The notes beneath the pieces were generated by a model. It made no database searches, was not told where the DNA came from, and saw only the letters and a list, made by a program, of their open reading frames with translations. Of a stretch of DNA of 64,000 bases, positions 1 to 9,840 are shown one piece after another. Origin of the DNA: an uncultured Bermanella sp. (lineage in GTDB: Bacteria > Pseudomonadota > Gammaproteobacteria > Pseudomonadales > Oceanobacteraceae); NCBI GenBank assembly GCA_913058575.1, contig CAJXRF010000004.1, positions 1 to 64,000 of the forward strand, written 5' to 3'. Each line of letters starts with the position of its first letter. Positions within the stretch are counted from its first letter, which is position 1. The translations under genes and the position numbers were made by a program.

Positions 1-718
1 CAAACCAATAAACAGCCGCTAATATCTTGGCTTAAGCTTGGGCTAGATCAGGCATTTTATTAAACCAAGGCTGGGCCTTTTCTAATTGAGCGGCCAATTT
101 GAATAGGGTTAATTCATCGCCATGGTTGAACATAAAGCTGCGATGTCACCAAACCAATAAACAGCCGCTAATATCTTGGCTTAAGCTTGGGCTAGATCAG
201 GCATTTTATTAAACCAAGGCTGGGCCTTTTCTAATTGAGCGGCCAATTTGAATAGGGTTAATTCATCGCCATGGTTGAACATAAAGCTGCGATGTCACCA
301 AACCAATAAACAGCCGCTAATATCTTGGCTTAAGCTTGGGCTAGATCAGGCATCTTATTAAACCAAGGCTGAGCCTTTTCTAATTGAGCGGCTAATTTGA
401 ATAAGGTTAACTCGTCGCCATGGTTGAACATAAAGCTGCGATGTCACCAAACCAATAAACAGCCGCTAATATCTTGGCTTAAGCTTGGGCTAGATCAGGC
501 ATCTTATTAAACCAAGGCTGAGCCTTTTCTAATTGAGCGGCTAATTTGAATAAGGTTAACTCGTCGCCATGGTTGAACATAAAGCTGCGATGTCACCAAA
601 CCAATAAACAGCCGCTAATATCTTGGCTTAAGCTTGGGCTAGATCAGGCATTTTATTAAACCAAGGCTGGGCCTTTTCTAATTGAGCGGCCAATTTGAAT
701 AGGGTTAATTCGTCGCCA
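1..718. repeat. Tandem array of 149-bp repeats derived from the amidase 3' end
   Basis: Copies start at 1, 150, 299, 448 and 597, an exact 149-bp period. The fifth copy runs into the 3' end of the intact amidase gene and loses identity after about 718. The array may continue left of the window. On the minus strand each full unit holds the last codons of the amidase, its stop codon and a 47-nt spacer. Copies 1 and 2 are identical (class A), copies 3 and 4 are identical (class B), and copy 5 is class A except for one class-B base. A and B differ at six places, all synonymous in the amidase frame, and the spacer is invariant. 149 is not a multiple of 3, so the units do not make one long protein. 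An assembly artefact at a contig edge remains possible. Confidence 0.95.
32..580 (-). pseudogene. Four 33-codon mini-ORFs equal to the amidase C-terminus
   Basis: Each full repeat unit contains one complete minus-strand ATG-to-TAA frame: 32-133, 181-282, 330-431 and 479-580. The product begins MFNHGDELTLF and then matches the amidase C-terminus through to PDLAQA. The first four residues differ from the matching amidase residues (MAPF in the full gene), so the repeat junction carries sequence from a different source, possibly a second amidase. I see no convincing ribosome binding site. They are most simply truncated gene ends, though expression of a small peptide cannot be excluded. Confidence 0.6.
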
Positions 719-2133
719 AAGGGTGCCATAAACTGGGTGCCGCAAGGCAGTCCATTAGGGCTCCAGTGTAGTGGTACCGACATGGCAGGTTGGCCGGTTA
801 AATTGGCTAACTGTGTGAAGGGGGTTTTATCTAAATTCTTACGGGCTTCTTCTTGAGTGAGCTCTATAAGGCCTTTTTTAAATAGCCGTGCTACTGAAGA
901 CCCCAACGCATTGGCAATTTTAGTTTGGATACGTTTACCCGAACTCATCTCAAGTGAGCCCACTTCAACCGGCAAGGCCGCCACGGTGGGGGTCATGAAA
1001 ATATCAAATTCTTCATGAAACACATCAACCGCTTGTTTAATTTTAAACCAGTCTCGTTTAGCACTGACAAAATCTCCTGCCGATAAACACTCACCAATAA
1101 GTGCCAAGAAGCGCGTACCGTCTTCTAGTTTGTTGGCTGCCTGCTTGCCTAAGGTTTTGGCGATGTAGGCGGCATCGGCTGCGGTGTGTCCAAAGTACAT
1201 GGTGAGGTAGCAATTTAATAATAAATTGCCGTCTACTTTTGGTTGCTGCTCTACCACTTCATGACCTAACTCTTGCAACAGCTTGACGCTGTTTTCAATG
1301 GCTTTAACGCACTGCGCATCCACATGGCCACCGTAAGGGGATTGCGTGGTAAAACCAATACGTAACTTCTTAGGGGGTGTTTGCAGGGCGTCTAAATAAC
1401 TTTCACTAGGCTCGCCAATCACATAGGGGCTACCAGCCTCGCCCCCTTGGGTGGCATCCAACATGGCAGCACTGTCTCGTACCGATAAAGACAAAACATG
1501 TTCGCAGGTGGCGCCATCCCAGTGCTCGCCATAATTTGGGCCGCTAGGGTTACGGGCCCGGGTGGGCTTCATGCCAAATAATCCGCAATGAGACGCAGGA
1601 ATGCGAATAGAACCACCGCCATCGCCCCCAGAGGCCATAGGTACGATGCGTGATGCTACCGCTGCGCCACTGCCGCCACTTGACCCTCCTGCCGTGTGCC
1701 CAGGATTCCACGGATTACAGGTGGCGCCAAAGGCCTCGGGTTCGGTAATGCCCATTAAGCCCAATTCTGGCGTATTGGTTTTACCAAAGATATTCACACC
1801 GGTTTGTTTAAAGCGTTTAACCAAGGTGGCATCTTCATGGGGAATGATCCCCTGATAGGCGATTGATCCATTACTGGTGGGTACGCCTTTAATGTCAGCC
1901 AGTAAGTCTTTAAGTAAAAACGGCACCCCACTGAATATCCCTTCTGGCAAGCTATTATGCGCTTGTTGGGCCTGCTCATATAAAGGATTAATAATGGAAT
2001 TAATATGAGGATTAATGCGCTCGGCTCGAGAAATAGCTTCTGTTAATAACTCTTGGGAAGTAACCGTTTTGTTGCGTACCAGCTCGGCCAAACCTAGGGC
2101 GTCGTACTGGTGATACTCTTTAAATCCAGGCAT
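628..2133 (-). CDS. Amidase (amidase-signature family)
   Basis: This 501-residue protein has the full amidase-signature core and would hydrolyse an amide bond in the cytoplasm; the substrate is not predictable. The catalytic triad typical of the family is visible: Lys75 in LLKDL, Ser151 in the glycine/serine-rich motif GGSSGGSGAAVA, and the nucleophile Ser175 in GGSIRIPAS. Length is normal for the family and there is no signal peptide. Its last 30 or so codons are the source of, or share a source with, the 149-bp repeat array immediately downstream. The start ATG at 2133 gives a natural N-terminus. The acyltransferase upstream on the same strand is separated from it by a terminator, so the amidase is probably a single-gene unit. 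Whether it acts on glutamyl-tRNA (GatA) is unlikely, since gatB and gatC are absent nearby. Confidence 0.9.
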   Translation of the reverse strand: MPGFKEYHQYDALGLAELVRNKTVTSQELLTEAISRAERINPHINSIINPLYEQAQQAHNSLPEGIFSGVPFLLKDLLADIKGVPTSNGSIAYQGIIPHEDATLVKRFKQTGVNIFGKTNTPELGLMGITEPEAFGATCNPWNPGHTAGGSSGGSGAAVASRIVPMASGGDGGGSIRIPASHCGLFGMKPTRARNPSGPNYGEHWDGATCEHVLSLSVRDSAAMLDATQGGEAGSPYVIGEPSESYLDALQTPPKKLRIGFTTQSPYGGHVDAQCVKAIENSVKLLQELGHEVVEQQPKVDGNLLLNCYLTMYFGHTAADAAYIAKTLGKQAANKLEDGTRFLALIGECLSAGDFVSAKRDWFKIKQAVDVFHEEFDIFMTPTVAALPVEVGSLEMSSGKRIQTKIANALGSSVARLFKKGLIELTQEEARKNLDKTPFTQLANLTGQPAMSVPLHWSPNGLPCGTQFMAPFGDELTLFKLAAQLEKAQPWFNKMPDLAQA

Positions 2134-2261
2134 GAGAACTCACTTTTTATTATTTTTTAAAGTTTGATAAAGGTTTATGTGGGGCAAATATTGCCAGAAA
2201 TAATGTGGCTTTCAATGAAATAAAAAAGAGTTTTATGTGAATTTTGGACAAGCGTAATTGT

Positions 2262-2286
2262 AAAAAAGGGCCGTATTAGGCCCTTT
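2262..2286 (-). terminator. Rho-independent terminator after the LpxL-like gene
   Basis: An 8-bp stem (AAAGGGCC/GGCCCTTT) with a 6-nt loop is followed on the minus strand by a run of U residues. It lies 47 bp beyond the stop of the acyltransferase gene and before the amidase. Confidence 0.8.
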
Positions 2287-2332
2287 GTAGTATAAGCGTG
2301 ATCGATATAGGGAATGAATGGCTGATGATGCG

Positions 2333-3220
2333 TTATTTATAAAAGTTAGAGCGCCCTTCAGGCTGCAAGCGAAAACGCTTGTAACCCCACTGGTATTGCT
2401 CTGGGCAATCTAAAATGCATTGTTCAATGCTTTGGTTTAAAGCGGTGGCAGATACCACAGGGTCTTCGTGACGAATATCTTCATTAGCAGGTTTTAACAC
2501 TACCTTGTAACTGCCATCGTCTAGACGCATGGCATAGCAACACAGTAGGAAGGCTGGGGTTTTCTTGGCTAAATCACCAATTAATTTACCGGTTAAAGCA
2601 CTTTGCCCAAAGAAGGGGGCAAATACACCGCTGCTTGGGCTAGGTTCTTGGTCTGGTAACACCGCGATTACGCCCTTTTTCTTAAGAATTTTAAATAACG
2701 CCATGACCCCTTTACGATCGGCTGGCACTAAACCCACGTCCACGCGTTTACGTGTTTTAAAAATAAACTTATCCATGGCGGGAATCTTGGCGGGTTTATA
2801 CATGACGGTCATAAACAAATGACGGCGGAAAAAGTGATTCAGAATTTCCCAGTTACCGTGGTGAGGGGCAATTAATATAATGCCATTTTCATCACTTAAG
2901 GCTTTTTGCAAATGCTCAATACCTTCCACTTCAGTGATTAATTTATGCACTTTTGGAATGGGCCACATCCAAGACATACCCATCTCTGTGTAGGTTTTCC
3001 CCAGCGCCACTAAGCTAGATTTAGTGGCTTGGGTGAGCTGTTTATCATTGTAATCAGGAAAACAAATAGATAAGTTTTTCTTGGCCACCTTAGCGGTGCC
3101 AGTGTTGGTGTACCACATGATTTTACCAATGAGCGCGCCTAGCGCTTGCGCCATGGATAACGGCAAAAAAGAAATTAAACGGATAATGCCAATTCCGATA
3201 TATACAGCTGCGTTTTTCAC
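2333..3220 (-). CDS. Lipid A / lysophospholipid acyltransferase (LpxL/HtrB-like)
   Basis: The protein belongs to the LpxL/LpxM family of inner-membrane acyltransferases that add secondary acyl chains to lipid A or related lipids. The HX4E catalytic motif is present as HHGNWE (His120 to Glu125 in this numbering), and a hydrophobic N-terminal segment would anchor it to the inner membrane. I choose a GTG start at 3220 because an AGGGAG ribosome binding site lies eight bases upstream; the frame stays open to a TTG at 3286, which has no good site. This gives 295 residues, normal for the family. It stands alone, followed by a terminator. Which acyl donor and acceptor it uses cannot be told from sequence. 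Confidence 0.85.
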   Translation of the reverse strand: MKNAAVYIGIGIIRLISFLPLSMAQALGALIGKIMWYTNTGTAKVAKKNLSICFPDYNDKQLTQATKSSLVALGKTYTEMGMSWMWPIPKVHKLITEVEGIEHLQKALSDENGIILIAPHHGNWEILNHFFRRHLFMTVMYKPAKIPAMDKFIFKTRKRVDVGLVPADRKGVMALFKILKKKGVIAVLPDQEPSPSSGVFAPFFGQSALTGKLIGDLAKKTPAFLLCCYAMRLDDGSYKVVLKPANEDIRHEDPVVSATALNQSIEQCILDCPEQYQWGYKRFRLQPEGRSNFYK

Positions 3221-3314
3221 TAATAAGACTCCCTGAAGTGAGCCAAGGGTACATATTTTTATAAGGCTTGAAAACCAGTAGGGCAAAGGCCTGAGAGCTT
3301 TAATTAATATAGGG

Positions 3315-3344
3315 TTAAGAATAATGGGGGAATTGCCCTATAAT
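3315..3344 (+). promoter_or_regulatory. Sigma-70-type promoter for the SPOUT methyltransferase gene
   Basis: A -35 TTAAGA and a -10 TATAAT are separated by 18 bp. Transcription would start near 3351, which argues against the upstream TTG at 3344 and for the ATG at 3386 as the start of the next gene. Confidence 0.55.
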
Positions 3345-3385
3345 TGGCAAAAATTAATACAATTAATGCAGTAAAATACACAATC

Positions 3386-3919
3386 ATGAAAAATAAATAT
3401 GTGAGCATTGGCTTAACCAACCCGCAAAGTCCAACCAATGTAGGCGTGGTGATGCGTGCAGCTGGCTGTTATCAGGTGGACTCAGTATTTTATACCGGCC
3501 GACGTTATGCCAAAGCTGCTAAATTCCACACCGACACCCATAATTCCAGTTCCAAGATTCCCTTAACGGGTGTGGACTCCCTATTAGATGCCTTAGAAGG
3601 GGAAGCCATCGACAGTGACATGAAAGTGGTGTGTGTGGAGTTAGTAGTCGGCGCCACCCCGTTACCTGAATTTGTGCATCCTGATAAGGCCATTTATATC
3701 TTTGGCCCAGAAGATGGCACCATCGAGCAAAAAGTGGTGGATAAAGCCCATGCTGTGGTTTATGTGCCCACGGTGGGCTGTATGAATTTAGCCGCCACAG
3801 TGAATGTTTTGCTTTATGACCGCTTAGCCAAATCTGAAAATAACTTGGCCAGCGATGAGCTCATTCGCAGCAGTCGCGACATCAATAATCATGTGAAAGT
3901 GAAAAAAGACCCAGCCTAA
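3386..3919 (+). CDS. TrmH-like SPOUT RNA methyltransferase
   Basis: This 177-residue protein fits the SpoU/TrmH class of RNA 2'-O-methyltransferases, which form a trefoil-knot SAM site. Visible family features are the N-terminal NPQSPTNVG segment with the following VMRAA, the YIFGPEDGT motif and the knot region VPTVGCMNLAATVNV. It is shorter than TrmH proteins that carry extra N- or C-terminal RNA-binding domains. I start it at the ATG at 3386 because the longer frame opens with TTG inside the predicted -10 box. The next gene follows within about 20 bp, so the two are probably co-transcribed. The target RNA is unknown. Confidence 0.85.
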   Translation: MKNKYVSIGLTNPQSPTNVGVVMRAAGCYQVDSVFYTGRRYAKAAKFHTDTHNSSSKIPLTGVDSLLDALEGEAIDSDMKVVCVELVVGATPLPEFVHPDKAIYIFGPEDGTIEQKVVDKAHAVVYVPTVGCMNLAATVNVLLYDRLAKSENNLASDELIRSSRDINNHVKVKKDPA

Positions 3920-3938
3920 CGGTTAAGTGTGTACATTC

Positions 3939-4475
3939 ATGCAAAGCATTCCAGATTTATTATTGCAAGACTCACAGCGCCTAAGAATATTAAAGTTACT
4001 GGCAACAATAGACTTGAAAGATGCTCATATTGCAGCAGGCTTTGTGCGCAATATGGTATGGGATGCATTACATGAAAAACCCACACCTACGCCGTTAAAT
4101 GATGTGGATGTGGTATTTTTTGATGCCAACGATAAAGACAATACCCTTGCTAAAAAGGCTTTAAAAGAATTACAAGGCTTAGATGGCAGTGTGCCTTGGC
4201 AAGTGAAAAATCAAGCGCACATGCATTTAAAGAATAACGACAGAGCCTACCTTGATATTGGCGATGCCATGTCGTTTTGGCCAGAAAAAGAAACGGCTAT
4301 TGCGGTAAGTATTACCCTTAATAAAGACATAAAAGTAGTGGCGCCCTTTGGCACAGAATCATTATTTAAGGGCTTAATTACCCAAAACCCTAAGCGTGCT
4401 AAGTCGGTATTTTTACAACGGGTTTATGCCAAAGGCTGGCTTGAAATTTGGCCAGAATTAAAAATCATTAAATAG
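3939..4475 (+). CDS. Nucleotidyltransferase-fold protein (NTP_transf_6/DUF925 family)
   Basis: About 178 residues. The segment AAGFVRNMVWDAL followed by LNDVDVVFFD matches the NTP_transf_6 (DUF925) family, whose DVDV aspartates are the expected metal ligands of a nucleotidyltransferase fold. No experimentally defined substrate is known to me for this family. The start may be the ATG at 3939 or the in-frame GTG at 3927; neither has a clear ribosome binding site. It follows the SPOUT methyltransferase closely and probably shares its transcript. Confidence 0.75.
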   Translation: MQSIPDLLLQDSQRLRILKLLATIDLKDAHIAAGFVRNMVWDALHEKPTPTPLNDVDVVFFDANDKDNTLAKKALKELQGLDGSVPWQVKNQAHMHLKNNDRAYLDIGDAMSFWPEKETAIAVSITLNKDIKVVAPFGTESLFKGLITQNPKRAKSVFLQRVYAKGWLEIWPELKIIK

Positions 4476-4526
4476 CACCGACTTAAAAAGTGCGCATTAA
4501 GCAAGTTCAGAAAAAGGAATTACCAG

Positions 4527-5177
4527 ATGGAATTGGATCACATTTTTATTTGTGTCAGTAAAGGTGCTCCTGAAGCACGCGAATTAATTGACTTCGGTTT
4601 AATTGAAGCAAGTTCTAACGTGCATCCAGGTCAGGGAACCGCCAATAGACGCTTTTTTTTCCATAATGTTTTTTTAGAGCTTTTGTACTTAGAAGATGCC
4701 ACAGAAGCCAAAAGTGATGTGACCGCTAACACAGGTTTATACGAGCGTTGTTCATTTTTAAACGATGCCAGCGCTTTTGGATTTTGTTTTAAGCCAAACC
4801 ACGAAACACAGCAAAAACCGAATTTTAAAAGCTGGCAATATAAGCCGGTGTTTTTTCCCGCGCCTAATTGCGTAGAAGTGGCAATAGCCCCTTATTGTGA
4901 GCCCATGTGGTTTTTCATTAGCTTCTTAGGCCCCGCTAATCCAGCCAAACAAAAAGAGCCGATCCATCATGATGTACCCTTACAGTATTTAACTAATACT
5001 CGTGTGTTTCAGCCCCTCAGTGAAGCCCCTTCTGATGCTTGGGAAAAGGCCAATCAATTAGCCAGTTTCAGTGTGCTTAATCACCCTGAAACCCTGCTTG
5101 AATTGGAGTTTGATCACCATCGTGAAGCGAGGGCTCATGACTTCAGGCCCGCTTTACCTTTACGAATAAAGTGGTAG
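4527..5177 (+). CDS. VOC/glyoxalase-like domain protein
   Basis: A 216-residue soluble protein beginning MELDHIFICVSKGAPE, the first strand of a glyoxalase/VOC fold with a possible metal-binding His. The segment RFFFHNVFLELLYLED looks like the next VOC strands. The family includes lyases, dioxygenases and resistance proteins, and nothing here picks a substrate. An AAAAGGAAT ribosome binding site precedes the ATG. A strong terminator follows at 5210, closing this small + strand group. Confidence 0.7.
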   Translation: MELDHIFICVSKGAPEARELIDFGLIEASSNVHPGQGTANRRFFFHNVFLELLYLEDATEAKSDVTANTGLYERCSFLNDASAFGFCFKPNHETQQKPNFKSWQYKPVFFPAPNCVEVAIAPYCEPMWFFISFLGPANPAKQKEPIHHDVPLQYLTNTRVFQPLSEAPSDAWEKANQLASFSVLNHPETLLELEFDHHREARAHDFRPALPLRIKW

Positions 5178-5209
5178 GCCATTAATGCCTGTGTAATTCA
5201 AACTTAAAG

Positions 5210-5229
5210 AGGCCCTGCAAGGGCCTTTT
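5210..5229 (+). terminator. Rho-independent terminator after the VOC gene
   Basis: A 7-bp stem AGGCCCT/AGGGCCT with a 3-nt loop is followed by TTTT. It lies 33 bp after the VOC gene stop. Confidence 0.8.
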
Positions 5230-5284
5230 ACTTGTCAAACCTCAGCTACACTTATTTATATTTAGTCGTTTCTAAAAGGACATT

Positions 5285-8083
5285 ATGTTCTTATTTTTTC
5301 GCCATTTTCTCATAGCAGCTGTGGGGTATTACCTAGCCGGTCAATTGGGCTTATTGTTAGCCATATCCCCAGGCTTTGCGTCAGCTGTCTGGCCTGCTTC
5401 TGGGTTGGCCTTGGGCTGTGTGCTGTTAATGGGGCGCTACAGCAGTCTATTGGGTGTTGGAGTTGGCTCGTTCTTTATTAACCTTGGAGTGGCCAGTCAA
5501 GGCAGTTCACATATTGAATGGGCCATGGTGATGCCCAGTTTAATTATTGGCTGTGGCGCCATGTTTCAGGCTCGAGCAGGGGTGTATTTATTTAAGAAAC
5601 TGCTTGGTCACTACTCCCATATAGACTCCCCTAAAGACATCATTCGTTTTGTCCTCATTATCGCTCCCTTAAGTTGTTTCGTTTCGGCCTCGGTGGGGGT
5701 GACTGCGCTTTTTAGTCAGGGGTTTATTAACGCCGATAATCTAGTCTTTAGCTGGCTAACGTGGTGGGTGGGGGACACCATTGGTATTTGGCTTGTCACA
5801 CCCTTAATCATTTCGCTTTTCTCTCCCCATGAGGAATTAGCAATAGAGCGCAAAGCGCATGTCATACTGCCCTCATTTTTGATATTTATTGGGGTGATGA
5901 CGCTCTTTTATATTTCAACGGAGTCTCGTTATCAAAATATACTCAATGAAATACAAGGGAACTCTAAACGCTTTTTTATCATCATTGAAGATCGATTAGC
6001 CAGTTCAAGGAATAAATTAAATTCTTATTTAGCATTTTATAGGAGCTCCAATTTCGTCAGCAGAGTTGAATTTTATGAATTTTCTCGAATACTACTGGCC
6101 AATGACTCAGTCTTTCAGGGGGTTGGTTGGACTGAGGTTGTGGCAAGAGATGACAGAGCAAGGTACGAAAATGAAATAAGAGATTTGGGCTTTAAAGATT
6201 TTACCTTCACCGAGTTCTCCAGTAATGGCAGCTTGCGGCAAGCCTTGGTGAGAGAAGAATATTACCCGGTATTGTATATTTATCCATTTGAGAATAATAA
6301 GCGTGCATTTGGCCTTAATTTAGCCGCCAACCCCGACCGTTTAAATGCATTGTTAAAAGCTCGAAAGGAAGATAATGCCATTGCAACAGCACCAATTACG
6401 TTAGTTCAAGAAAGCGGTGATGAGAAAGCGGTTATTTTATATTTACCAGTGACCAGCATAGATAACGAATTTAAAGGGTTTGTGAGCGGAGTATTTAGGG
6501 TAAGTGGTATTTTAGGGCGTGTGGTAAATGATGCTGAAAAATTAAATTTTGGTATTAAAATAAAAGATGTGACGGACCCTCATAACCCTAAATCGTTATT
6601 AGACTCCCTTCAAAAACCTCTAATAAGCTTTGATTCTATACATGAAAAAATGAAATTTGGTGAGCGAATATATGACGTGGAGTTTTACGCCAATACTGAT
6701 TATTACTTGGCTTCTAAAGATTGGAATAGCTGGGCAATTTTAACGTTAGGTTTTTTTATGGCAGCCATGCTGCAATGCCTGATACTCATTATTACGGGTA
6801 ATACTCATAATATTCGTAAAGAGGTTTTAAAGAAAACCCAAGATTTATTACAAGCCAAGAAAGTTGCTGAGATGGCCAATAAAGCTAAGTCAAACTTTAC
6901 CGCCAATATGAGCCATGAAATTCGAACCCCTCTAAATGCTATTATTGGGTTGGTTAACTTATGCTTGAAAACCCCTTTATTGCCTTTACAAGAACGGTAT
7001 TTAAAAAAAGTACAGTTATCATCAGATACCTTGCTATCGCTTGTTAATCATACTCTTGATTACTCTAAAATAGAGTCAGGTAAACTTGACCTTGAAGAAA
7101 TTGAATTTGAACTGCCGCACTTATTGAGAAAAATCCATGCCATATTTTCAACTCAAGCACTGGATAAAAATATCAAATTTACAGTTAAGCTACCTGAAAA
7201 GGTACCCAATATATTAGTGGGTGATCCGTTGAGGCTTGAACAGATTTTATTGAATTTATGCAGTAACGCTTTCAAATTTACATTTCAAGGTGAGGTGACG
7301 CTTAAATTAACGCTCATAGAAGGGCCTGAAGATAATAAAATTAAATTGCTATTTAGCATCAGTGATACCGGTATAGGCATTCCACAAGAACAGCAGGAAT
7401 ATTTGTTTGAATCTTTTCGTCAGGCGGATAGTTCAACCAGCCGTAAATTTGGCGGCAGTGGGCTAGGGCTTGCGATTAGTAAACAGTTGGCTGAATTAAT
7501 GGGGGGAGGCATTAGTTTGCAAAGCATTGAAAATGAAGGCAGTTGTTTTGATGTTCATTTAACTTTTAAATGTATGGAAAAGCAAAGCTATATTCATCGG
7601 CATGACATTGATTTTCTAGAAATAGATTCAGACACCGAACCGGCGATTGTGGCTGAGGATGCGCGCAGTCACAAGGAGCCTGAAATGAGCATGCCCCTTA
7701 AGGGCGTGCGAGTATTATTGGCCGAAGACATAGAAATTAATCAGATGATTGCCATGGAAATGTTAAACGGTGCAGGGGCCAGTGCCAGTGTTGCCAGTAA
7801 TGGCCTAGAGGTACTGGATATTTTAAAACAAGAAAACATGTTTGATGTCATATTAATGGACATTCAAATGCCAGAAATGGATGGGTATGAAGCGACGAGA
7901 GAAATTAGAAAAAATAGCCAATATGAAAATTTACCCATCATCGCCATAACCGCCAATGCCATGAGCACAGATATAGAGCATTGCATGAAAATGGGTATGA
8001 ATGCCCATATCTCAAAGCCCATTGATGAAAATGACATGATCGAAAAAATTCTAGGGCAAGTGAATAAGAGAGGTATTGGATGA
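5285..8083 (+). CDS. Hybrid sensor histidine kinase with MASE1, CHASE, HisKA, HATPase and REC domains
   Basis: A 932-residue membrane sensor kinase. Residues 1 to about 210 are strongly hydrophobic with a MASE1-like arrangement of transmembrane segments. About 220-460 resembles a CHASE extracytoplasmic sensor domain, followed by another membrane segment. HisKA carries the phospho-acceptor His544 in [11 protein letters not shown], followed by an ATPase domain with a DTGIGIP N-box-type motif and the [11 protein letters not shown]2 box. The C-terminal receiver domain (about 805-925) keeps the acidic pair in LLAEDIE and phospho-Asp859 in [13 protein letters not shown] separate output protein is needed and none lies next to it. 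An AAAGGA site precedes the start. The signal is unknown; CHASE domains generally bind small extracellular molecules. Confidence 0.92.
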   Translation: MFLFFRHFLIAAVGYYLAGQLGLLLAISPGFASAVWPASGLALGCVLLMGRYSSLLGVGVGSFFINLGVASQGSSHIEWAMVMPSLIIGCGAMFQARAGVYLFKKLLGHYSHIDSPKDIIRFVLIIAPLSCFVSASVGVTALFSQGFINADNLVFSWLTWWVGDTIGIWLVTPLIISLFSPHEELAIERKAHVILPSFLIFIGVMTLFYISTESRYQNILNEIQGNSKRFFIIIEDRLASSRNKLNSYLAFYRSSNFVSRVEFYEFSRILLANDSVFQGVGWTEVVARDDRARYENEIRDLGFKDFTFTEFSSNGSLRQALVREEYYPVLYIYPFENNKRAFGLNLAANPDRLNALLKARKEDNAIATAPITLVQESGDEKAVILYLPVTSIDNEFKGFVSGVFRVSGILGRVVNDAEKLNFGIKIKDVTDPHNPKSLLDSLQKPLISFDSIHEKMKFGERIYDVEFYANTDYYLASKDWNSWAILTLGFFMAAMLQCLILIITGNTHNIRKEVLKKTQDLLQAKKVAEMANKAKSNFTANMSHEIRTPLNAIIGLVNLCLKTPLLPLQERYLKKVQLSSDTLLSLVNHTLDYSKIESGKLDLEEIEFELPHLLRKIHAIFSTQALDKNIKFTVKLPEKVPNILVGDPLRLEQILLNLCSNAFKFTFQGEVTLKLTLIEGPEDNKIKLLFSISDTGIGIPQEQQEYLFESFRQADSSTSRKFGGSGLGLAISKQLAELMGGGISLQSIENEGSCFDVHLTFKCMEKQSYIHRHDIDFLEIDSDTEPAIVAEDARSHKEPEMSMPLKGVRVLLAEDIEINQMIAMEMLNGAGASASVASNGLEVLDILKQENMFDVILMDIQMPEMDGYEATREIRKNSQYENLPIIAITANAMSTDIEHCMKMGMNAHISKPIDENDMIEKILGQVNKRGIG

Positions 8084-8092
8084 TCAGGTGAA

Positions 8093-8120
8093 TGGCGAGC
8101 TAGTGGTCGCCAGTTATTTT
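8093..8120 (+). terminator. Probable terminator after the hybrid kinase
   Basis: A 6-bp stem TGGCGA/TCGCCA with an 8-nt loop is followed by GTTATTTT, ten bases beyond the kinase stop. The rest of the gap to 8377 shows no gene I can support. Confidence 0.5.
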
Positions 8121-8377
8121 ACACAACTTTCAAATACAGCATCACTTAATTTATGTTAATTATTAATTTGCTTATCAATACCCTTCAGCCCTCTCGGTAA
8201 TCCCTCAGCCACAGATAAAACATTTAAAATTTACATTTATCATTGAAAGCATTAGTCAGTAAAAGAAAGTGTAGCGAAAGGAAAGGGCAGTAAAAATGCG
8301 CCTTTCTTAATAAAGTTCAACATATGATCTAAGCTATAAAAAAATGCCCAATAATTGAACGTTTAGATAGGTGATTT

Positions 8378-8584
8378 ATGAGTGATCATGTTTATAAAAA
8401 AGTAGAGTTAACGGGTAGTTCGGCCATTGATATGGAAGGGGCGGTTAATAACGCCATTGCCAAAGCGGGCAAAACCATTAAAAACATGGACTGGTTTGAA
8501 GTGATCGATACACGTGGGCATATACAAGAGGGTAAAATTGCCCACTGGCAGGTGACCATTAAAGTGGGCTTTCGCTTACAATAG
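8378..8584 (+). CDS. Dodecin (flavin-binding dodecamer)
   Basis: A 68-residue protein with the complete dodecin pattern: KKVELTGSS at the N-terminus, a central helix, Trp39 in NMDWFEV, which in dodecins stacks against the flavin, and the C-terminal strand [10 protein letters not shown]. Family members assemble into hollow dodecamers that store or buffer riboflavin-type molecules. The length is exactly typical. It is monocistronic, converging on the protease gene with a hairpin between them. Confidence 0.93.
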   Translation: MSDHVYKKVELTGSSAIDMEGAVNNAIAKAGKTIKNMDWFEVIDTRGHIQEGKIAHWQVTIKVGFRLQ

Positions 8585-8604
8585 TAAAGTTTAAAAGGCT
8601 GGCT

Positions 8605-8630
8605 TAATCAGCCCCAAAAGGGGCGATTAA
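8605..8630. terminator. Hairpin between convergent dodecin and protease genes
   Basis: The stem TAATC-GCCCC/GGGGC-GATTA has a one-base bulge and an AAAA loop. It has no long T run on either strand, so termination activity is plausible but not certain. Confidence 0.45.
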
Positions 8631-8640
8631 CGAGCAGTGA

Positions 8641-9774
8641 TCATTGATTTTCAAGAATGACCTTATCTTGTGGTTTAACTTTACGAAGCCCAAGAGTGGC
8701 TTGAATTTCTATTTGTTGGCCGCCGCGAATAACCCCTAAGCTAATTTTATCCCCAGGCATTAAATCGGCAATTTGGCGCATGGTATCTGTGCCTTTGTTG
8801 GCTTTTTGGCCATTATAGTGAGTGACAATATCCCCTTCTTTAAGGCCGGCCTTTTCAGCCGGTCCATTTGCAGCAACGCCTACCACCACTTGGCCGGTGA
8901 GTTGTTCAGGTAGGCCAAACACCTCTTTAAGTTTTTTGCTAAGCTCTTGTGTTTCTAGGCCCAACCAACCTCGCACAACTTGGCCATAGCGCAGTAAATC
9001 ATCCACCACCGAAAGGGCATGATTAAGAGGAATGGCAAAGCCAATTCCTTGGTTTCCCCCTGATTTACTGTAAATGGCCGTGTTGATGCCGACTAATTCA
9101 CCTGATGCATTCACTAATGCGCCTCCGGAGTTACCTGGATTAACCGCTGCGTCGGTTTGGATGAAGTCTTCATAAGTGCTAATGCCCAATTGATTTCGCC
9201 CCGTGGCGCTGACAATGCCCATGGTTACGGTTTGCCCCACGCCATAGGGGTTGCCAATGGCTAGGGTTACATCACCCACTTGCATAAATGGGTTGCGGGC
9301 AAAATGAATAACGGGCACATCTTCTAATTCAATCTTTAACAAGGCAATGTCAGTTTCGCTGTCTCGGCCTATGACCACCGCGTTACTGGTGCGGCCATCC
9401 TGCAAGGCCACTAATATTTCATCTGCCCCATGTATGACATGATAATTGGTGATCACTAAGCCCTCTTTACCAATGATGACCCCTGACCCTAAGCTATTTT
9501 TTATACGGTTTTTAGGGATTTTGGCGCGGTCTATGAAGCGATTAAAATAAGGGGTGTTAAACAAAGGGTGGCTTTGGGCCCGCACGGTTTTACTGGTGTA
9601 AATATTCACCACCGCAGGGGCTGCAATGTTCACAGCAGGAGCGTAAGAATGAGGTGCAACATTGGCAACGTGATTGGCAATTTGCTGGTTAGAATTGGGC
9701 ACAAAATGCAAGGCTAAGCTTGCGATGACCAATCCCATTAGAATAGACCAGGAAAAAAAACCAGGTTTTTGCAT
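8641..9774 (-). CDS. Membrane-anchored periplasmic serine protease, DegS/AlgW type
   Basis: An HtrA-family protease with one PDZ domain. A single N-terminal membrane segment (SWSILMGLVIASLAL) would anchor it in the inner membrane with the protease domain in the periplasm. With the ATG at 9774 the catalytic triad is His112 (NYHVIHG), Asp142 (ETDIALL) and Ser216 (GNSGGAL); the PDZ domain fills the C-terminal third. One PDZ and a membrane anchor match DegS/AlgW, which senses misfolded porins and starts cleavage of the anti-sigma factor of the envelope stress response. The frame can be extended to a TTG at 9816, but the ATG is preferred. At 377 residues it is slightly longer than DegS. Confidence 0.88.
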   Translation of the reverse strand: MQKPGFFSWSILMGLVIASLALHFVPNSNQQIANHVANVAPHSYAPAVNIAAPAVVNIYTSKTVRAQSHPLFNTPYFNRFIDRAKIPKNRIKNSLGSGVIIGKEGLVITNYHVIHGADEILVALQDGRTSNAVVIGRDSETDIALLKIELEDVPVIHFARNPFMQVGDVTLAIGNPYGVGQTVTMGIVSATGRNQLGISTYEDFIQTDAAVNPGNSGGALVNASGELVGINTAIYSKSGGNQGIGFAIPLNHALSVVDDLLRYGQVVRGWLGLETQELSKKLKEVFGLPEQLTGQVVVGVAANGPAEKAGLKEGDIVTHYNGQKANKGTDTMRQIADLMPGDKISLGVIRGGQQIEIQATLGLRKVKPQDKVILENQ

Positions 9775-9840
9775 GATTTTAAAGACTCTTGATTCTAAAT
9801 AATTAAAAATAGGCAAAGTTTACGCAAATGGTGACAGGAT

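Noticed and set aside
1-718. CRISPR or integron array
   Set aside because: The repeats are contiguous 149-bp units with no variable spacers, no integrase and coding content from the neighbouring amidase.
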